Part shown: one piece after another, positions 13,001 through 25,500 of the stretch
Numbering within the stretch: the first letter of the stretch is position 1
Layout of the letters: each line of letters starts with the position of its first letter
NCBI GenBank assembly: GCA_019973155.2
Contig: BPQB01000036.1
Location: 186,001 to 250,000, forward strand
Source: Phanerochaete sordida
Taxonomy: Eukaryota > Basidiomycota > Agaricomycetes > Polyporales > Phanerochaetaceae
Length of the DNA: 64,000 bases
Reading direction: 5' to 3'
Program-made: the position numbers and the translations under genes
Notes under the pieces: model-generated
Told to the model about the DNA's origin: nothing
What the model saw: the letters and a program-made list of their open reading frames with translations, nothing else
The model's database searches: none

Positions 13001-15091
13001 CTGTGGGCGGGTTCAAACGGCGTGTTCTTGAGGCATGGGAGGTGAACTTTCGCGACGTCGAGGCTGGCTGCTGAGTTCGGCTCGTGCGCGAGGCAAAGGA
13101 GGCGCACCTTCTCGCATGCATTGCGGTGGCCCGCGCGGCCTTGCTACAGCGCGTGTGACTAGTGCGCAGCCGGCTCCTGTGAGGTCTTGTTGCGGTATCA
13201 CCACTCGCCATGCACGCAAAAGCCGTACTGCGAAAGGCCGCCGCTGTAGTGCTGGATGCAGCTGCCACAGGCACAGCGCGAGACGTGCTTCATGGCCTGG
13301 GTGTAAGGTGGGCTTCGTGATCTGGGCTGGCTGGCTGGAGTAACGGGGCTTCAAACTGGAGACAGGAATATCGTGCTCTGAACCTATGTAGATGCGTGAG
13401 CTATTGTAAGTCGATACAGCGCGCACCTAGACAAGTTGCCAACACTCTATCCTCGCTCCACCCACTCCTCCTCCAAGGCCGGTCGGTAGCGCGATTCTGA
13501 GCTGCACTGCGTGTACGAGAGGTAGTAGATATACTTGCTGGAGGCACAGGTATTCGGAGATGAAGACAGAAGTGGGAGAGGAAGGGTGGTAAGTGATGGT
13601 TGGAGTTCAACGTTCAACTTGAACTTCGCGCGACATCAGGCGCTAAACGCAAAGCGCCAAAGACCACGGCGCTTTGCTCGCCGTTCCGCTTCTGCGCCAC
13701 AACGGAAATGGATATAGCTTACTGCAGCCCGACCCCTGTACTGATTCCGCTCGTCGTGGCCGCCGGATCCTCATGCGAACATTCCATGGCCGCTAACCCT
13801 CTGCTCAAAAGCTTGTAGGGCGCAGGTACGTACCAAATAAGCATCAGCGGCCATGTGCGCCACTGCGCATCGTCCCCAATAGACAAGTGCAAGATGATCA
13901 CCGTGTTATCGTCATTGAAGACGGTGGCATGCGCATGCCTAGATTGCATTTGCACAAACAAGAAGGCCATGCACCAGAACTCTGTGCATTAAGACCTGAC
14001 ACCCGTCTGTGTCTTCCACTTGGTCTTCCAAGCAACATCTGCAGCATTATCGCGGTCTTTAGCTGTATTCAGAGTTTTTGTGAGCTGTATAGTCTGCTGT
14101 TCTTACCGTTCTATCGCTACAGGAAAATTTATCATGTTGATACGCTCCAGAGAACCCCCAGACTGTCTCGTTCTGCATTGCCCTACAATCTGCAGACACA
14201 GAGAGCAGTAGGAAGTAACTGCATCTTGTTTGCTTGAGAATAAGATAGATAGACATAGAAAGATATCCTGATAGTTGAATAGTGTATGCAGTACCTGCAT
14301 AGTACACCCTGAATATGATAGTCCCAGCTGAATATCAAAAGAGTGGAATAGTGAATATAACTGTGGCATAGCATTGGCGGAGTCAAAATACCCTCGGCAT
14401 AGTTATACAATAGTGGAATAGCATGGGAATAGTAGCAGCATAGTCGATTAGCATGAATAAACCATAGATAACCTGGCCATAGGAGAATTAGTATTCACAG
14501 AGTTCAATGATAGCGTCATTAGTATTTTAACCCGGCCATAGTTTTTCAGGAACACCAGTAGCACTAAATAAGAGCTAATTAGCGTTTCGTGTTTTTCCAG
14601 ATGGACGAAATCCAGCAAGAGCAACGGAAAATACTGCAAATACAGCCCATGATGGCACGCCTATACATAGCTCACATAACAGAAGAAGTTAAACGCATCA
14701 CTAAATTTGTTCAGGCATGCACGTATATCAGAATATTTCACTCTATCAAGCTGACTGCAGTGAACAGAACCCGGAAGAGGCCGCAGCAAGTTGCAGCGAA
14801 TATGTGAACTTCACGTTCTATTGCGAGCTGTGGTGGCGGAAGATGGCAGAAGGCTACACAGAAATTCGAGCAGCTTCTGTGACAATTGCAGATCTGGAGC
14901 GTAGTTGGGAATCCTATGTCACGGCGCAGAATTTCGAAGGCACAGCCTATTCGAAATTTAGTGTCCAACCAGAGGACATCACAAGGTACACCGTCGTTCT
15001 TCAGAACCTTGTCGAGAAGATACACAACTCTGGGACAGGGGAGCTGTGGTATAACTTAGACATAGGGGAGAAAGAGTGGGATCCGATGTAA
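10040..15091 (+). pseudogene. NACHT-domain STAND protein B, split by a transposon
   Basis: Paralogue of gene A with the same structure: exons 10040..10195, 10256..10404, 10465..10615, 10670..10733, then 10791..12217, where the ATPase exon is cut by a 2.39-kb insertion. It resumes at about 14604..14714 and ends with 14768..15091. The first four exons have exactly the lengths of gene A (156, 149, 151, 64) and the last is 324 nt in both. Walker A (GAGLGKS) and Walker B (FLVIDGLDECKD) are intact. Without the insertion the frame would run through. With it, the upstream part reads into the element and stops at 12274, leaving a truncated NACHT protein without the C-terminal module. The donor of the last intron is GC (14715), not GT, which may be decay or a GC-AG intron. 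Confidence 0.85.
12217..14603. mobile_element. Non-autonomous TIR DNA transposon inside NACHT gene B
   Basis: The left end starts CATCTGGGAAAACCCC and the right end, reverse-complemented, starts CATCTGGAAAAACACG; 20 of the first 24 positions match, so these are terminal inverted repeats. The flanks are GA before and GA after (or GAC/GAC if the outer C and G are left out), a 2-3 bp target-site duplication. Paralogue A shows the undisturbed site. Both ends carry short repeated subterminal motifs of the type AATAGTGG and AATAGC. No transposase-like ORF is seen; the longest ORFs inside are about 130 codons with no recognised motif. The superfamily is not assigned. Confidence 0.8.
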
Positions 15092-18000
15092 TACATAGCC
15101 TGTAGTCCTGCGGGAGATTCAGCACGTATGCCACGCCAGATGCGGTACCAGTCGACCAACAAGGTGCGCCTCCCACTGTCTACGGTCCTACATGCGGACT
15201 CGCCAAACGATATGCATCGTCGTTCCGCGCGCCGTGCCGAAGCACGTCGACAGAAGGCCGATCGCCTCATCGTATACGCCGCTTAGGGTGCATCCCAGCC
15301 ACCTAGTTCAGCTAGACACTCTCCTAGCCCAGCGTGCAGCCTTGCCGCGCGAGAGAGCAGCTGCCCAGCAGTATCGCGACGCCTCGCTCGCTTCGCTTCT
15401 CCCGCTCGGTGAGTACGTGCAGCTGTACTTGTCGCGCCGGCCTGACCCAGGCTACACCGAGCACTTGTCCCTCGCGACGCCTCCTCTGACAGCATATCTT
15501 AGAGGTCGTGCGCCGCGTGCACACCGTTGCGCGCGAGATCACGATGGTGCTTCTGCCCCAAATCGCTCCGGTCCAGACATGGGCACATGTCGCCCGAGTC
15601 CCTGCGTACAGCCTTGCACGTCTCGGGTGTGTCGACGGAGCAGCCTGACACGCGGCCATCGACCGTACAGGCCTGGCACGGATATGCGGCTCGTGGGGTA
15701 CGTTCGACAGTGGGCCACGGGCGTACCGTCGAATGTTGGCCTTGTCAGCATTCCACGGTGCATACACACAGAATTGTGGGGCTGGGCCGTGGTGGGACTT
15801 TGCGCCTGCTGGGGCCGGTCGGCGTCAGCTTCTGCGTCTGCGCCGTGGCTGTTCCTTGTCGCTGCTTGTGCGGTCTTGCCGTAAGAACTCTCGGCTAGGC
15901 GGGTGCAGTCGGCTCACGAAAGATGGGGAATTCCAGCAGATATATTGTTTAGTTTATGTACAGCCATCTCTTCGACGCGCCAGGGACGCTGCTGCCTAGC
16001 ATGCGGCGTCCGCTACACTTATAACACCGACACTATCAGCACATCCTCCCTTTTCGCGTCTTGAGCCGTACGCTGACTCCGCCTCTTTCTCGCCGCCGTA
16101 CGCTGCTAATCAAATATTAGCATTGCTGCGCCGCAGCGTACGACGAACATCTGCTCACCGGGTGCTCGTCCGAGCCCAGCGTCGCGGCTCTCTCGGTCTT
16201 CCACGCGATGCGCCCCGCCGCGCTTGCCCTCCGTGCTTGCTGACATTACCAAGACCAGCCTGCTTCCAGCTGATGAGGCCTGCCACTTTCTTGTGGGGGC
16301 ACGGGCCACGCTCATCGCAGCGCGCGCGCGTAGGCCTTGATATTCCCGTCGGCCTTAGGTATATGCGCGCCGAATGGGAGGCGGACTGACGGTGCAGGTC
16401 AGAGCGGGCTAAAACGAAGAGCTTATTTGACGCACAACTCACCCGTTATCTAGCCTGCAATCACGGGCATATCCACCCTACAAGCTCTCCGTCTCCGGCG
16501 AAGCTCTCTGGCTGCTGCACGGCATGGCTGTCGGTGAAGAGCGCGGGCCGGGTGCCGCGCGTGATGTTTGATACGGCCCATAACGGCTTGGTTGAGGTCG
16601 ACTAGTGGCAGGAGAGGCAATAAGGAAGGGAAGGACGGGGGCGGGGGCGGTTCGTGAGCGAGCCTGAGGCCGAGGTCGGTGGTACTTCCCATACGATGCG
16701 CTGTGCGAACGGCCTCACGGTCGAGAGCATGGAGTGTAGGCGGCATAATGCGACCTAAAGCCATGCTGAAGCGACAGTTTCGTGTAACGGAGCGTTGTCT
16801 GAGTGGTGGACGGGATCTCGTCTGACGGAGTGCGATGTGTTGCCGGTGACCTGTGTACAGACATGTCCAGGTGTCTTCTAACCCTAAGCTCGCCGAGCAC
16901 CCTGTAGAGCGCGTGCAATCCTTGTGAACATACCTGAAGCCCTGCATGCAGGCTACGCACGCAGAACGGCCCTCAGCGTCCTCGACGTGCTCGTCGACAT
17001 ATACGCCGGGCGGAAGCTGCACGAGGCTCAGATGCGCTTCTCATAGACACGTCAAGGCTGCTTTACGACGCACCATCTCGTTCAGGCCATCCACAGGTGT
17101 CCTCTCCCCTTTCTCTGCGGCCATCCAGGCGGTGTTCGAAAGCTGCGCCGGGCTCGTTCCCAGGGTGGACGACAGAGCGCGCCGTGTCAGCCAGAGCTTG
17201 TGAGGATGTGACTTACAGCATAAGGAATCGTGCGGAAGCCATGAGTACGGGCGAGAGTCGGGGCGATACGAGGATGGGAGGGCGATGGCGAGGAGAGCGG
17301 GAGCGGCCTGCGCGCGCAAAGCGCGCAGACACTGCTTACGCAATCAAGACATGCCGCGTTTGGCATATGTCGAACCTTATCTGTACCGCTGTCCTGGACT
17401 GCGTTCGTTATGCGACCTCCGTCTCGTTTCGAACCTCGTCCATGTATCTCTACTCGCGTAATGGACCCCATGGAGTAGGATGACAGGCTGCACATCTGGT
17501 ATGTGCTCCATGACCGGCAAGACCCTCCACACGTTGTCCACACGCGCGCCGACGCCCTACAGTTTCGAACATCCGAGTCGCGGAGGACAGATGATCTTTG
17601 GAGAGCTCGTGGGTCTGAGGTCTGAGGTACGTCTGTGCGTCGACTTCACACAAGCTCCAGCTCATTTTTGGTAGCCTTTGACACTCTCTAACCTGCCAGT
17701 CGACGATTCTAACGCCAGGAAGGACCTGGACGATTCCGTACACGGCTCCAGTGGAGCACCACGCTACTGCACGCCCTACCACGTGTCTACATCATTCGAC
17801 GTCAGTGAACCGCGGTTCGCATCTCGCACATTCCCTCGAACACACAACACTACTTATCAAGACGCCGTACGGCGACCTCCACAACCTTCTATCCTCCCAG
17901 CGACCACCTCTGCTTCCTTACCCTCCCCTCTCGCTGTCGCCGGTGCCGCCGGTGCGCCCTAGTCTATCTGCCCTAGGTTGTAGGCCGTAACATGACACGC

Positions 18001-18424
18001 TCAGCGTGCACTCTATGTCAGACGTCTCCCCTGCCCGCCGCGAATTAGCTCCAGTTTCGACGAAGAGCGGTGGAATATCCGGTACAGGAATCAACGCTTA
18101 CCGGTTCACGCTGCGGAGGTACATTCATTGGCCTGTCTTTCGCTATCTGTCCCTGGCTTGCGAATATTTTTGTAGACCGCTCAGGCAGCCCGCATATACG
18201 AAGGTCCCGGGAGCTTTGAGGCACGAAGCCGCGCATGCGACGCGACTGCAAGCTCGGCATTCTCATGCGTTCTGCCGCTGCCAGCGCTCAACGCCAAGCC
18301 GGGTTCGGTGGTCAGATTCTAGGTGAGTAGGCCGTTCGCCAGCCAGAATACGCGTTGAATGCATTCAAACAGTCAACAGCCCAATCTCATTGCGAAGACA
18401 AATGCATCTCGGAGAAACGCCAGG
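15092..18424. other. Gene-poor interval after NACHT gene B
   Basis: It has no recognised gene. An open frame at 15192..15884 (+) is GC-rich, has open antisense frames and no family motif. It contains a core copy of the dispersed tRNA-associated repeat at about 17180-17400 (minus strand). Confidence 0.4.
17180..17400 (-). repeat. Dispersed repeat R, copy C (core only)
   Basis: On the minus strand it matches the core of copies at about 24180-24340 and 30430-30600. Shared landmarks in order are AGATAAGGTT, CATATGCCAAA, GGCATGTC or GGTATGTC, TAAGC and GCGCGCTTT. The tRNA-like head found in the other two copies is not visible here. Divergence is considerable, so this is an old copy. Confidence 0.5.
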
Positions 18425-18950
18425 GTGGTGAATGACGCGCGCCGCCACCGGCCGCACGATTCCCTCATCTTGATGGCGCGCTGGCATCTGGATCTCCCGC
18501 CCGCGGCCATCGCGCTCCTTCTTGGGCTCACTGACGACGGCATGTTATGGCTCGCCAGCCACATGCGCGGGGTCCTCTTCGTCGATACGACCGGACGTCC
18601 TGCGCCGCTGCACACGACGTTTGCCGCATTCCTGGTCGACGGCGCGCGCTGTGTTGACCCGCTGTACCACGCCGCCCGCCGGGAGGAGCACGCGCTTCTC
18701 GCGTTCCGGTGTCCGCAGGCGTTCAACGACGAGACGGCTACGGCGCACTTCGGAAGCTGCGCGGCTGCGCTGACTGGAAGCGATGTATCGACCGACGCCA
18801 GAGCGCTGTCATTGTCGCGCGCGTACCTTGCTGAGTGCGACTGTCGCCTTCAGCGCGCAGTGCATACTGACGAGCTTCAGCACGAGCCGCGGAGCATGCT
18901 GGAGACATAGACTATCATGACACGGCTGTACAGCGCGAGTATCAAGTAGG
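18425..18950 (+). pseudogene. NACHT-family 3' fragment
   Basis: This fragment matches the region of genes A and B just after the NACHT ATPase. Examples are AAIALLLGLTDDGMLWLASH against paralogue segments ending TDDDVLWMAGR, then PLHTTFAAFLVDGARCVDPL and EEHALLAFRCPQAFN. The frame ends at TAG 18908, and homology continues past the stop (IMTRLYSASIK against paralogue VMTRLYGTGVK) to a second stop. No P-loop, N-terminal domain or C-terminal exon is seen nearby. It is a truncated, dead copy in the same orientation as genes A and B. Confidence 0.75.
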
Positions 18951-19894
18951 ACGTCGGTCGTGTCAGACGTTCCGTCATGTAAGGCATGTGCGCGCCTTAG
19001 ATTGCTGCGCTCTATCAGACTAGCTCCGGTCGACAGGACTCGAAGGAGGCCAGCCTTACCCTGGAACACTCACCAGTAGGCTGCATCATGGCTCCGAGCC
19101 TCGCTCGTCGCCTACCTCCTTGCTCTGCCCAGATAAATCGGTCTCTGCGAAGCCTCTGCGCGTGAAGGCGTTTGCGCTCTTCGAGGTGAACTGGAGAGTC
19201 TTTGCGCTGGCAATGACGCGAGTCAATGCTGCGAAGAACAAATTCAAGTGGTATTATCGAGTGAGGGTTGAGTACGAGGCAGAGAGAGGAAAGATGCGGA
19301 CCAGCAGGCTGCTAAGCTTCTTTTGTAATGATGACAGGTGTGTCGTGCTGCACGCTGTCCCGCGAGAAACGGACTAAAGCGTCCTCACCTAGACCAGTAT
19401 ACAGTCCGCTTCGGACATGTCTCTGTCATTATCCAGGCCAGTCCCAGTCATTTGTACTTGTGTTACCACGTGTAGTGAGGCTCTATAGCGATGGCAAACA
19501 TCCACGTTTTCACTGTGCGTTTGAAAACCCTTTCTGACGTCTGGCATACCGCCTATCGCCCGATACAACCCGCGCCGCTGTGGTGTCGTGTAGGTCGGGA
19601 TTGCAGTACGGAAGCGTTGGCGCGTATAGGCGAGTCCACCGCCGCCGAGCCCGCAGTCATCTCGCATGACTCCCGACGTCGTTGTCTTGCCTCTACGCAT
19701 ACTATATAGAGTATGAGATCTCTGAGCCCACACGATATAATGAATCAAGGGCCAGTCAATAGGGCAGCGGTGTATATAATCACCATGCTTTACAACCAAC
19801 GCGTGTCTTGGGCAGTGTGGGGTACTCTTGACGAATGGTTGTCCGATTTGATTCTACATATTGTGTACGAAGTTCTAGCTATGACTTTTGCGGA
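18951..19894. other. Interval between NACHT fragment and NACHT gene C
   Basis: No gene is supported. It contains copy 2 of the dispersed repeat shared with 7930-8290. Confidence 0.45.
19090..19460 (-). repeat. Dispersed degenerate repeat, copy 2
   Basis: Counterpart of 7930-8290, described there. Both copies lie 3' of a NACHT-family member (gene A and the NACHT fragment), so they may have been carried along in the same segmental duplications. The family is not recognised. Confidence 0.4.
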
Positions 19895-22523
19895 CTAGAA
19901 AGGAATACGCTTGTAACCTATGCAAACGTCGAGATTGTACCATAGATCCTCTACATGATTGTCATGAATTATCCTCTCAAGCTCTAGCATGCGCTTTTTG
20001 AAACAAGACACATCTGAGGCACTTACTATACACATATAGTTCGTGCTCTCGAGCGCGAAGTCCTTTATGGCACGACTGACATCTTCTGCCCCAATCGCAA
20101 TGTTGTGATGACCATCATAGACTTGGTGCCTCTGCTTCCACCACAGCTCAGCAAAGACACCAAACTTCACGTATTCGGCAGTCAAGAGGCCGGCTCGATC
20201 CACAGGCTGTGCTCTTTGACGTCATTCTACGATGGTGCCAGAGAGAAGTGAACTCATACCTGGAAATAGTGCTGTATGACTTTTGCTTCAGTGCTTGTGA
20301 CTCGTGCAAAAATTCGGACTCTGGCCGCAAGTCTTGTGTGAATCCAGCTTTGAATCCGCTCCGTGAGGACGTCTTGCCGTCCTGCGTTATGCACGTGGTA
20401 CATCCACGAGGTCGAGTAACCGATGGCAGCTGCAACATTGGAACGTGTAATGTCGGCATGACCATGGCGTAGGATTTCCGTGGCAAATGCAAACGTGAGC
20501 ACAGACAGACATTTTGATGCGAGTTGTGCATGGCCTTGTGCAGGGTCAATGTGATATAGGGTGTCGATGCAGCGGTTACGATCGAGTAAGAATTCGACAA
20601 ATGTTGCATGCAGCGGTACGACACTTCCGTATGCATCGAGAAGCAGCACGGAGCTTAGCCGGTTGACCATCCACAGTACAATGTCTTCTGGGATGGCAAG
20701 GAGCAACGCGATAGAGCCGGGGGAAAGATTCGCTTGCCGAAGTGCAAGAAATGCTAGGAGGTCGCGAAGACGCTCCCGTCGTGCGTGCGAGTGCTGCAAG
20801 TCTTGCGGTGGGAAGGCGGATCGCAAAATGTGCAGGTAGAGATTATCGAGGGATGAGACGCCGACACCGCCGGTCGGCTCTAGCAGAAGTGCGAACTGCT
20901 CTTCCGGGCGGTCATCATACGCTTGAAGGAAGTTGACTGCGATCTGCGCATATATAAATACGCCTTCGGCACGGTCGATGAGGGCCTCGAGGTCCATGGG
21001 GTAACGGCGTATGTAGTCGCCATACTGCCCTATCTTCGGCACAGTTGATCGCAGGTAGAACGCGATATCTTCATCCCAATCATCGATGGTGTCGTTGAGG
21101 CTTCGGTGATGTACAATATCGGCAGCATTAGAAGAAATGAGGATAGGACGAATATTGATCTCTGGACGCGCTGCGATAAATACACGCAGCCAGGGTAGAT
21201 GGCGGACGAGGTCGAAGATGGATTCGAGGAGATCTGGTACCAAGTCTCGATCCTTGCATTCGTCCAAGCCGTCTATGATAAGGAATGTTGTCGGCTGGTA
21301 GATAGGGTCGCTGGGGGACTCGACGAGCGGTCTCCGGAGCAGTCGGTGAAAAGCCTCTCGCATTTGCTGCTCCTCGCCGTCGACTAGGTACGTCCGCGCG
21401 GCATGGACGATGGACGAGCGTAGAGCAGGCTGAGACATTGCAAAGGAATGAGCGATGGTGGGGAAGAATGACCGAGCAGATTCAAGGTGTCCGCTACCGC
21501 GATAGAAGAAAAAGGAGGCTCCAAGATTTAGTCCCCATTCCTCGTCCATGAGTCTGCAGAGATGGTATGCAAACGCTGACTTGCCGAGACCAGCAGCCCC
21601 ACTGAGATAGTAGATGGGCTTTGCATCGCCAGTCGGAAAACCTGTTGTGGCCCATGTCTCGAGCTCCTGGGTAAGCTCGACACGGGTACCAGGCATGAGT
21701 CCGCTCTTGGTCTCTTCTACGCAGCGATAACCCGCGGAGACGTGAGGAATGGTTGCTATAATGTGCTCCTCTTCTGTAAATGCACTATAGTACGCCCACG
21801 TCTGCTGTTATAACGATAGTACTACTCACCGGCGTATTTCATATGGTTTCCGATGTTCTGCACGATGATTGCCGTAGAGACTTGTCCACGAATCTATCAT
21901 GCGCTGATTATAGATGAGTGTCGATCGAAGGCGTGAGTAGGTCTCACCTTGAACTTTGCTAGAGCAGTGTTCATTTGCTCGTTCATTTCCTCTAAAATGC
22001 GCTCGTTGTGTTTGACATAGAATAACTGCTTGACGCGGTCGCCGCGGCCACCTCCACCCTTTAGCTTGTCCGCATGCTTTTTCAAGTCTGAGATGGCTCT
22101 AATATGCAAAGCAGATGTTCATGGACGTGTAATAGGAAACAATGGTGATCACATATACCTTGCTAAAATTTCGAGCTGGTCTGGAAGCGTCCAATCCCCT
22201 GATCCACCTACCCCTGCGGCTGCCTCCTTGACCATCTCCTCAATAAGTACATCCAGGTCTTGCGCTTTTTCGAAGAACGATTTTCGAGCTTCATCATTGG
22301 TGCGGACATCCTCCATTGTAATATCGTCAAATTAAGCCGATGAAGGCAAAGTATGCGGGGCTGAACGTACTATTAGCCTGTTGACGATAGCTAAAAGACC
22401 GTCAGCTATGAGGGGAATTGCAGGGACTGGAGCTAGCTCTAGAACCGTCTTCGAAAACTCTAGCAGTGGAGGCGCGTTGTCGAGAAGGAGATTTGCGCCG
22501 CGCCGAAGTCGTTCAGGCGGCAT
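19895..22523 (-). pseudogene. NACHT-domain STAND protein C, one frameshift
   Basis: Minus-strand exons are 22371..22523, 22159..22310, 21948..22098, 21830..21893, 20260..21775 and 19895..20206. The first four total 520 nt, as in genes A and B, and the phases agree. Walker A (GAAGLGKS) and Walker B (FLIIDGLDECKD) are intact, and the last exon carries the C-terminal module with EDLWYNL. Within the large exon, near 21719-21722, aligning codons with gene A shows two extra bases (a doubled GT/TG), giving a TAG at once in the incoming frame. The rest of the exon is open in the other frame. So this is either a recent null allele or a base error. If translated as it stands, the product would stop at about 190 residues with only the N-terminal helical domain. 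An ATG further upstream (22601) is possible, but the start at 22523 matches the paralogues. Confidence 0.8.
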
Positions 22524-25500
22524 AATTGTCGGTATGCACTGTGTGACTGTTGCGAACAGAGGGGTTTGCAAGCGGATGATGAGTGGGTGCTGCAGAGCCA
22601 AAGAAGAGGCTCATATACGTTAAGTTACAGATGCATGTCTGCCGCGCGGCGCAGCAGCGGGCAATGCAGCAACTGCTCTTTGAGGACAGCGTGCCTTGAC
22701 GAGGCTGTAGTATACTTTTCTCTTGACGTACAAATTTGCATGGTGCGTACAGCTCCTGCCAATAGTTGAGAAGCAGCAATGAAACCGTGGTATGACAGGC
22801 AGGCTTAATCTGACGCTGTGGAGCCGAACTACCTCTCTCAGATATTTGCCTTCGCGCCTCGCCACGGCGCCGTAACGATGGAGCGGGACAGAGAGTTTCT
22901 CACGATTATGGCGCAAAGGCTGTGAGCACTCGACCAGGTGTGCATGCCAACTGTCCTAGGAAGCTGCATGACATTGAGAAAAAAGAAAACACACGCATAA
23001 ACGCCCTCAAATAGAGCTAATCCTCACGTCTTCCGATCTCATGACTGCGCTGGAGAAAAGAGGTAGCACGCATTTACCGCTGTTGGCAGTTCGTCAGTCA
23101 TAGTAACGTTGGCAGATCAAAGACACACGTACGTATACGTTGCGTGGAAGTTGCACTAGGAGCTATGCACGAGTGCCGAACGCTGTGAGAAGCTGTCTGA
23201 AGATCCGGTGCCACGCAACGTCAGCGGTGGCTTCAAAGAGAAGCCGAGACTTAGCATTAAAGTGGCCTTCATGGAATGGGGGTAGAGTAAAAATCGAGGC
23301 ACGGAACTCTGATCAGTGCGGCATGTTAACCGAGAGTGTAGGCCGTCGTGCCGTTCGTCAATTACGCCACCACCCACAGTCTAAGGCTGCGGGGCTCTAG
23401 ATCATGGTCAACTTGTATTTGGCTCACAAGTAACGGAGCTACAGACGAACCTCAACTCATTATACGCATCGCTCATCTGACAAAACTCAGATATCTCAGC
23501 AACTTTAGTGCGAGGAGAGCACTCTCTTCAACAACGTTTGACCGCGCTGCTCGAAGTGCGCGGGAAAAGGAAGTGCGTCCTAATACATTAGTAGCGGTGC
23601 GTACGCGCACGCTTTAGGAAGTGCAAAGACTGAGATGGTGGCCGACTTCGGCCGGGGGCAGTGAGGCGGCGGTGTCATGACGCACTGAGTCTGCGGCAGT
23701 CGCAAACCGCTAATAGCGGGGTATGACTTTGTTTGGACGCGGGTCGAGATGACGATATTTGGAGCAATGTACAGAGCGTAGTAAAGAGTAAGGAGTTCCG
23801 TGCAATCGCCTTGTCACAGCCTTCGAGCCGGAGGCCTGCCGCACTCACGCGGTCGTCGAGCAAAAAGCGCGCCTAGACCCGAGCCCGGGCCCCCAAGGCA
23901 CGGAATACGAACATTTGGGAGCCGAATCCGCAATCTCGGTCTAGTGCCATGCTCTGACCTACCGAGATACCCGTTGTGCCATGCGTGCTAGGACGGCGCG
24001 CCCGTGTCCTTGGGCTTCCTGTCCGTGATTACATTCTCGCGGATACCTGTCACGCAGACAAAGTCGGAAACATCATTCCTTCGCGAGAGCAGCGCACCGC
24101 CACAGAGTAAAAGAACGGAGCACTCGTTGAATGCGTCGCTTTGCTCTAGGCAGCTAGGATCCTCGAGCAGCGGTGCAAGTAGGCCACTCTCGACGCCAGA
24201 TAAAGTTAGACATAGGCCAGATCTGGAATGTCCTGATTACATAAGCAATACTCGCGCGCTTTCCGCGTGCAGTTCGCTTCCGAGTCCTTGGACTTTGCGA
24301 CCTTTATCTTGTCTCGACCCTACAGTAGCACCCATGCATATCAAATCGCGCCAGAATCTTTTGGTGGTGCTGCACGACTCGGAGCATGACAAGCTATATC
24401 CCTTGTGTGTGCCTTTTAGGCGGTCGGCCGCGCTCGGAACCCGCTTTTCCGGACCGCGTCCAGGAGACGCGTCAATGTTGCGTGAAGCTTACGAAGAATG
24501 CAGGGACAACTGTGGAAAGCTGATGAGCCTGGTAGAGCTGACTTTTTCAATCCCTGCAACCTAACGAGCTCGTGAGGGAAGAATTCGTACAGCCATATCT
24601 GGGTATGGCACATGATTGCCATGTTGATAATGTGGAATGGTGCCTTGCTCACACAGCCCGCAGGTATGGCCTCAGTACGTGTCCACTTCTATGCTATGTG
24701 GCTTGGAGCTCATTTCTGCTGCCCATTCCGAAAGATAGTAGACGGCCCCATTCTCGAAAGTGACTTGGACATCCGCTTGTACCATTCGCCAGCACAGCGC
24801 GCGACGCCGTCCCAAACTCAAGTCATTCAGCTCTAGACAGCGCCCTACATCTCGTACCTGCCGTCAACTCCATGACGTTTTCGGTACATGGCCTCGTACG
24901 CATGCGTCCACGAGCCTCTACTCCCCCGTCGCCCTCCGTAGTTTCCTCCCTCATCTACATGCCTACCGGCCACGAATTTCTGTCTTGTCTCTCTTGACTA
25001 CACGGTATACGGCGACCGCGGGTCCAAAGCTCCGGCACAAAAGAGATGGCATATCGGTTATGGTTGTTGTCCTGGGCGAGGTTGTGCTCCAGAGGTACGT
25101 CCATCGATGTACTCGTTACTTTTTGTCACCCACAAATACACCGATCCGCGTATACGTAGGCATTGCGGATTTCTTGACGGACGAAGCCACGCTTGCGCGA
25201 CGCACTCGCAGGTTCGACAACTCCGTACCTATGGTGTGCTCGGCGCCGACTAGCAGCAGAAATATATACCGCCCTCGTTCTCTCGCTTGCCTTGCGACTA
25301 ACACACTCCGTGGTAAACGCTATGGGCCCTTAGATCTGGTTGTGGCACGCCTCCGTATCATCTTCAAGCTGAATAGCCGGTTTTAGGAAGGCGGCCGGGC
25401 CAACATGCATGCGATAGTGGGGCCGGCTCTGGCCGAGTATGCACTGAGGTTATGGTGCGTGCTCTCCACAATTTCCTGAGTGCTTTTGTTTGACTCGTCA

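Noticed and set aside
12217..14603. Helitron as the identity of the insertion
   Set aside because: Helitrons lack inverted repeats and target duplications, but here both ends match as inverted repeats and a short duplication is present.
15192..15884. Plus-strand open frame of 230 codons
   Set aside because: No recognised motif and several open frames on both strands over the same bases.
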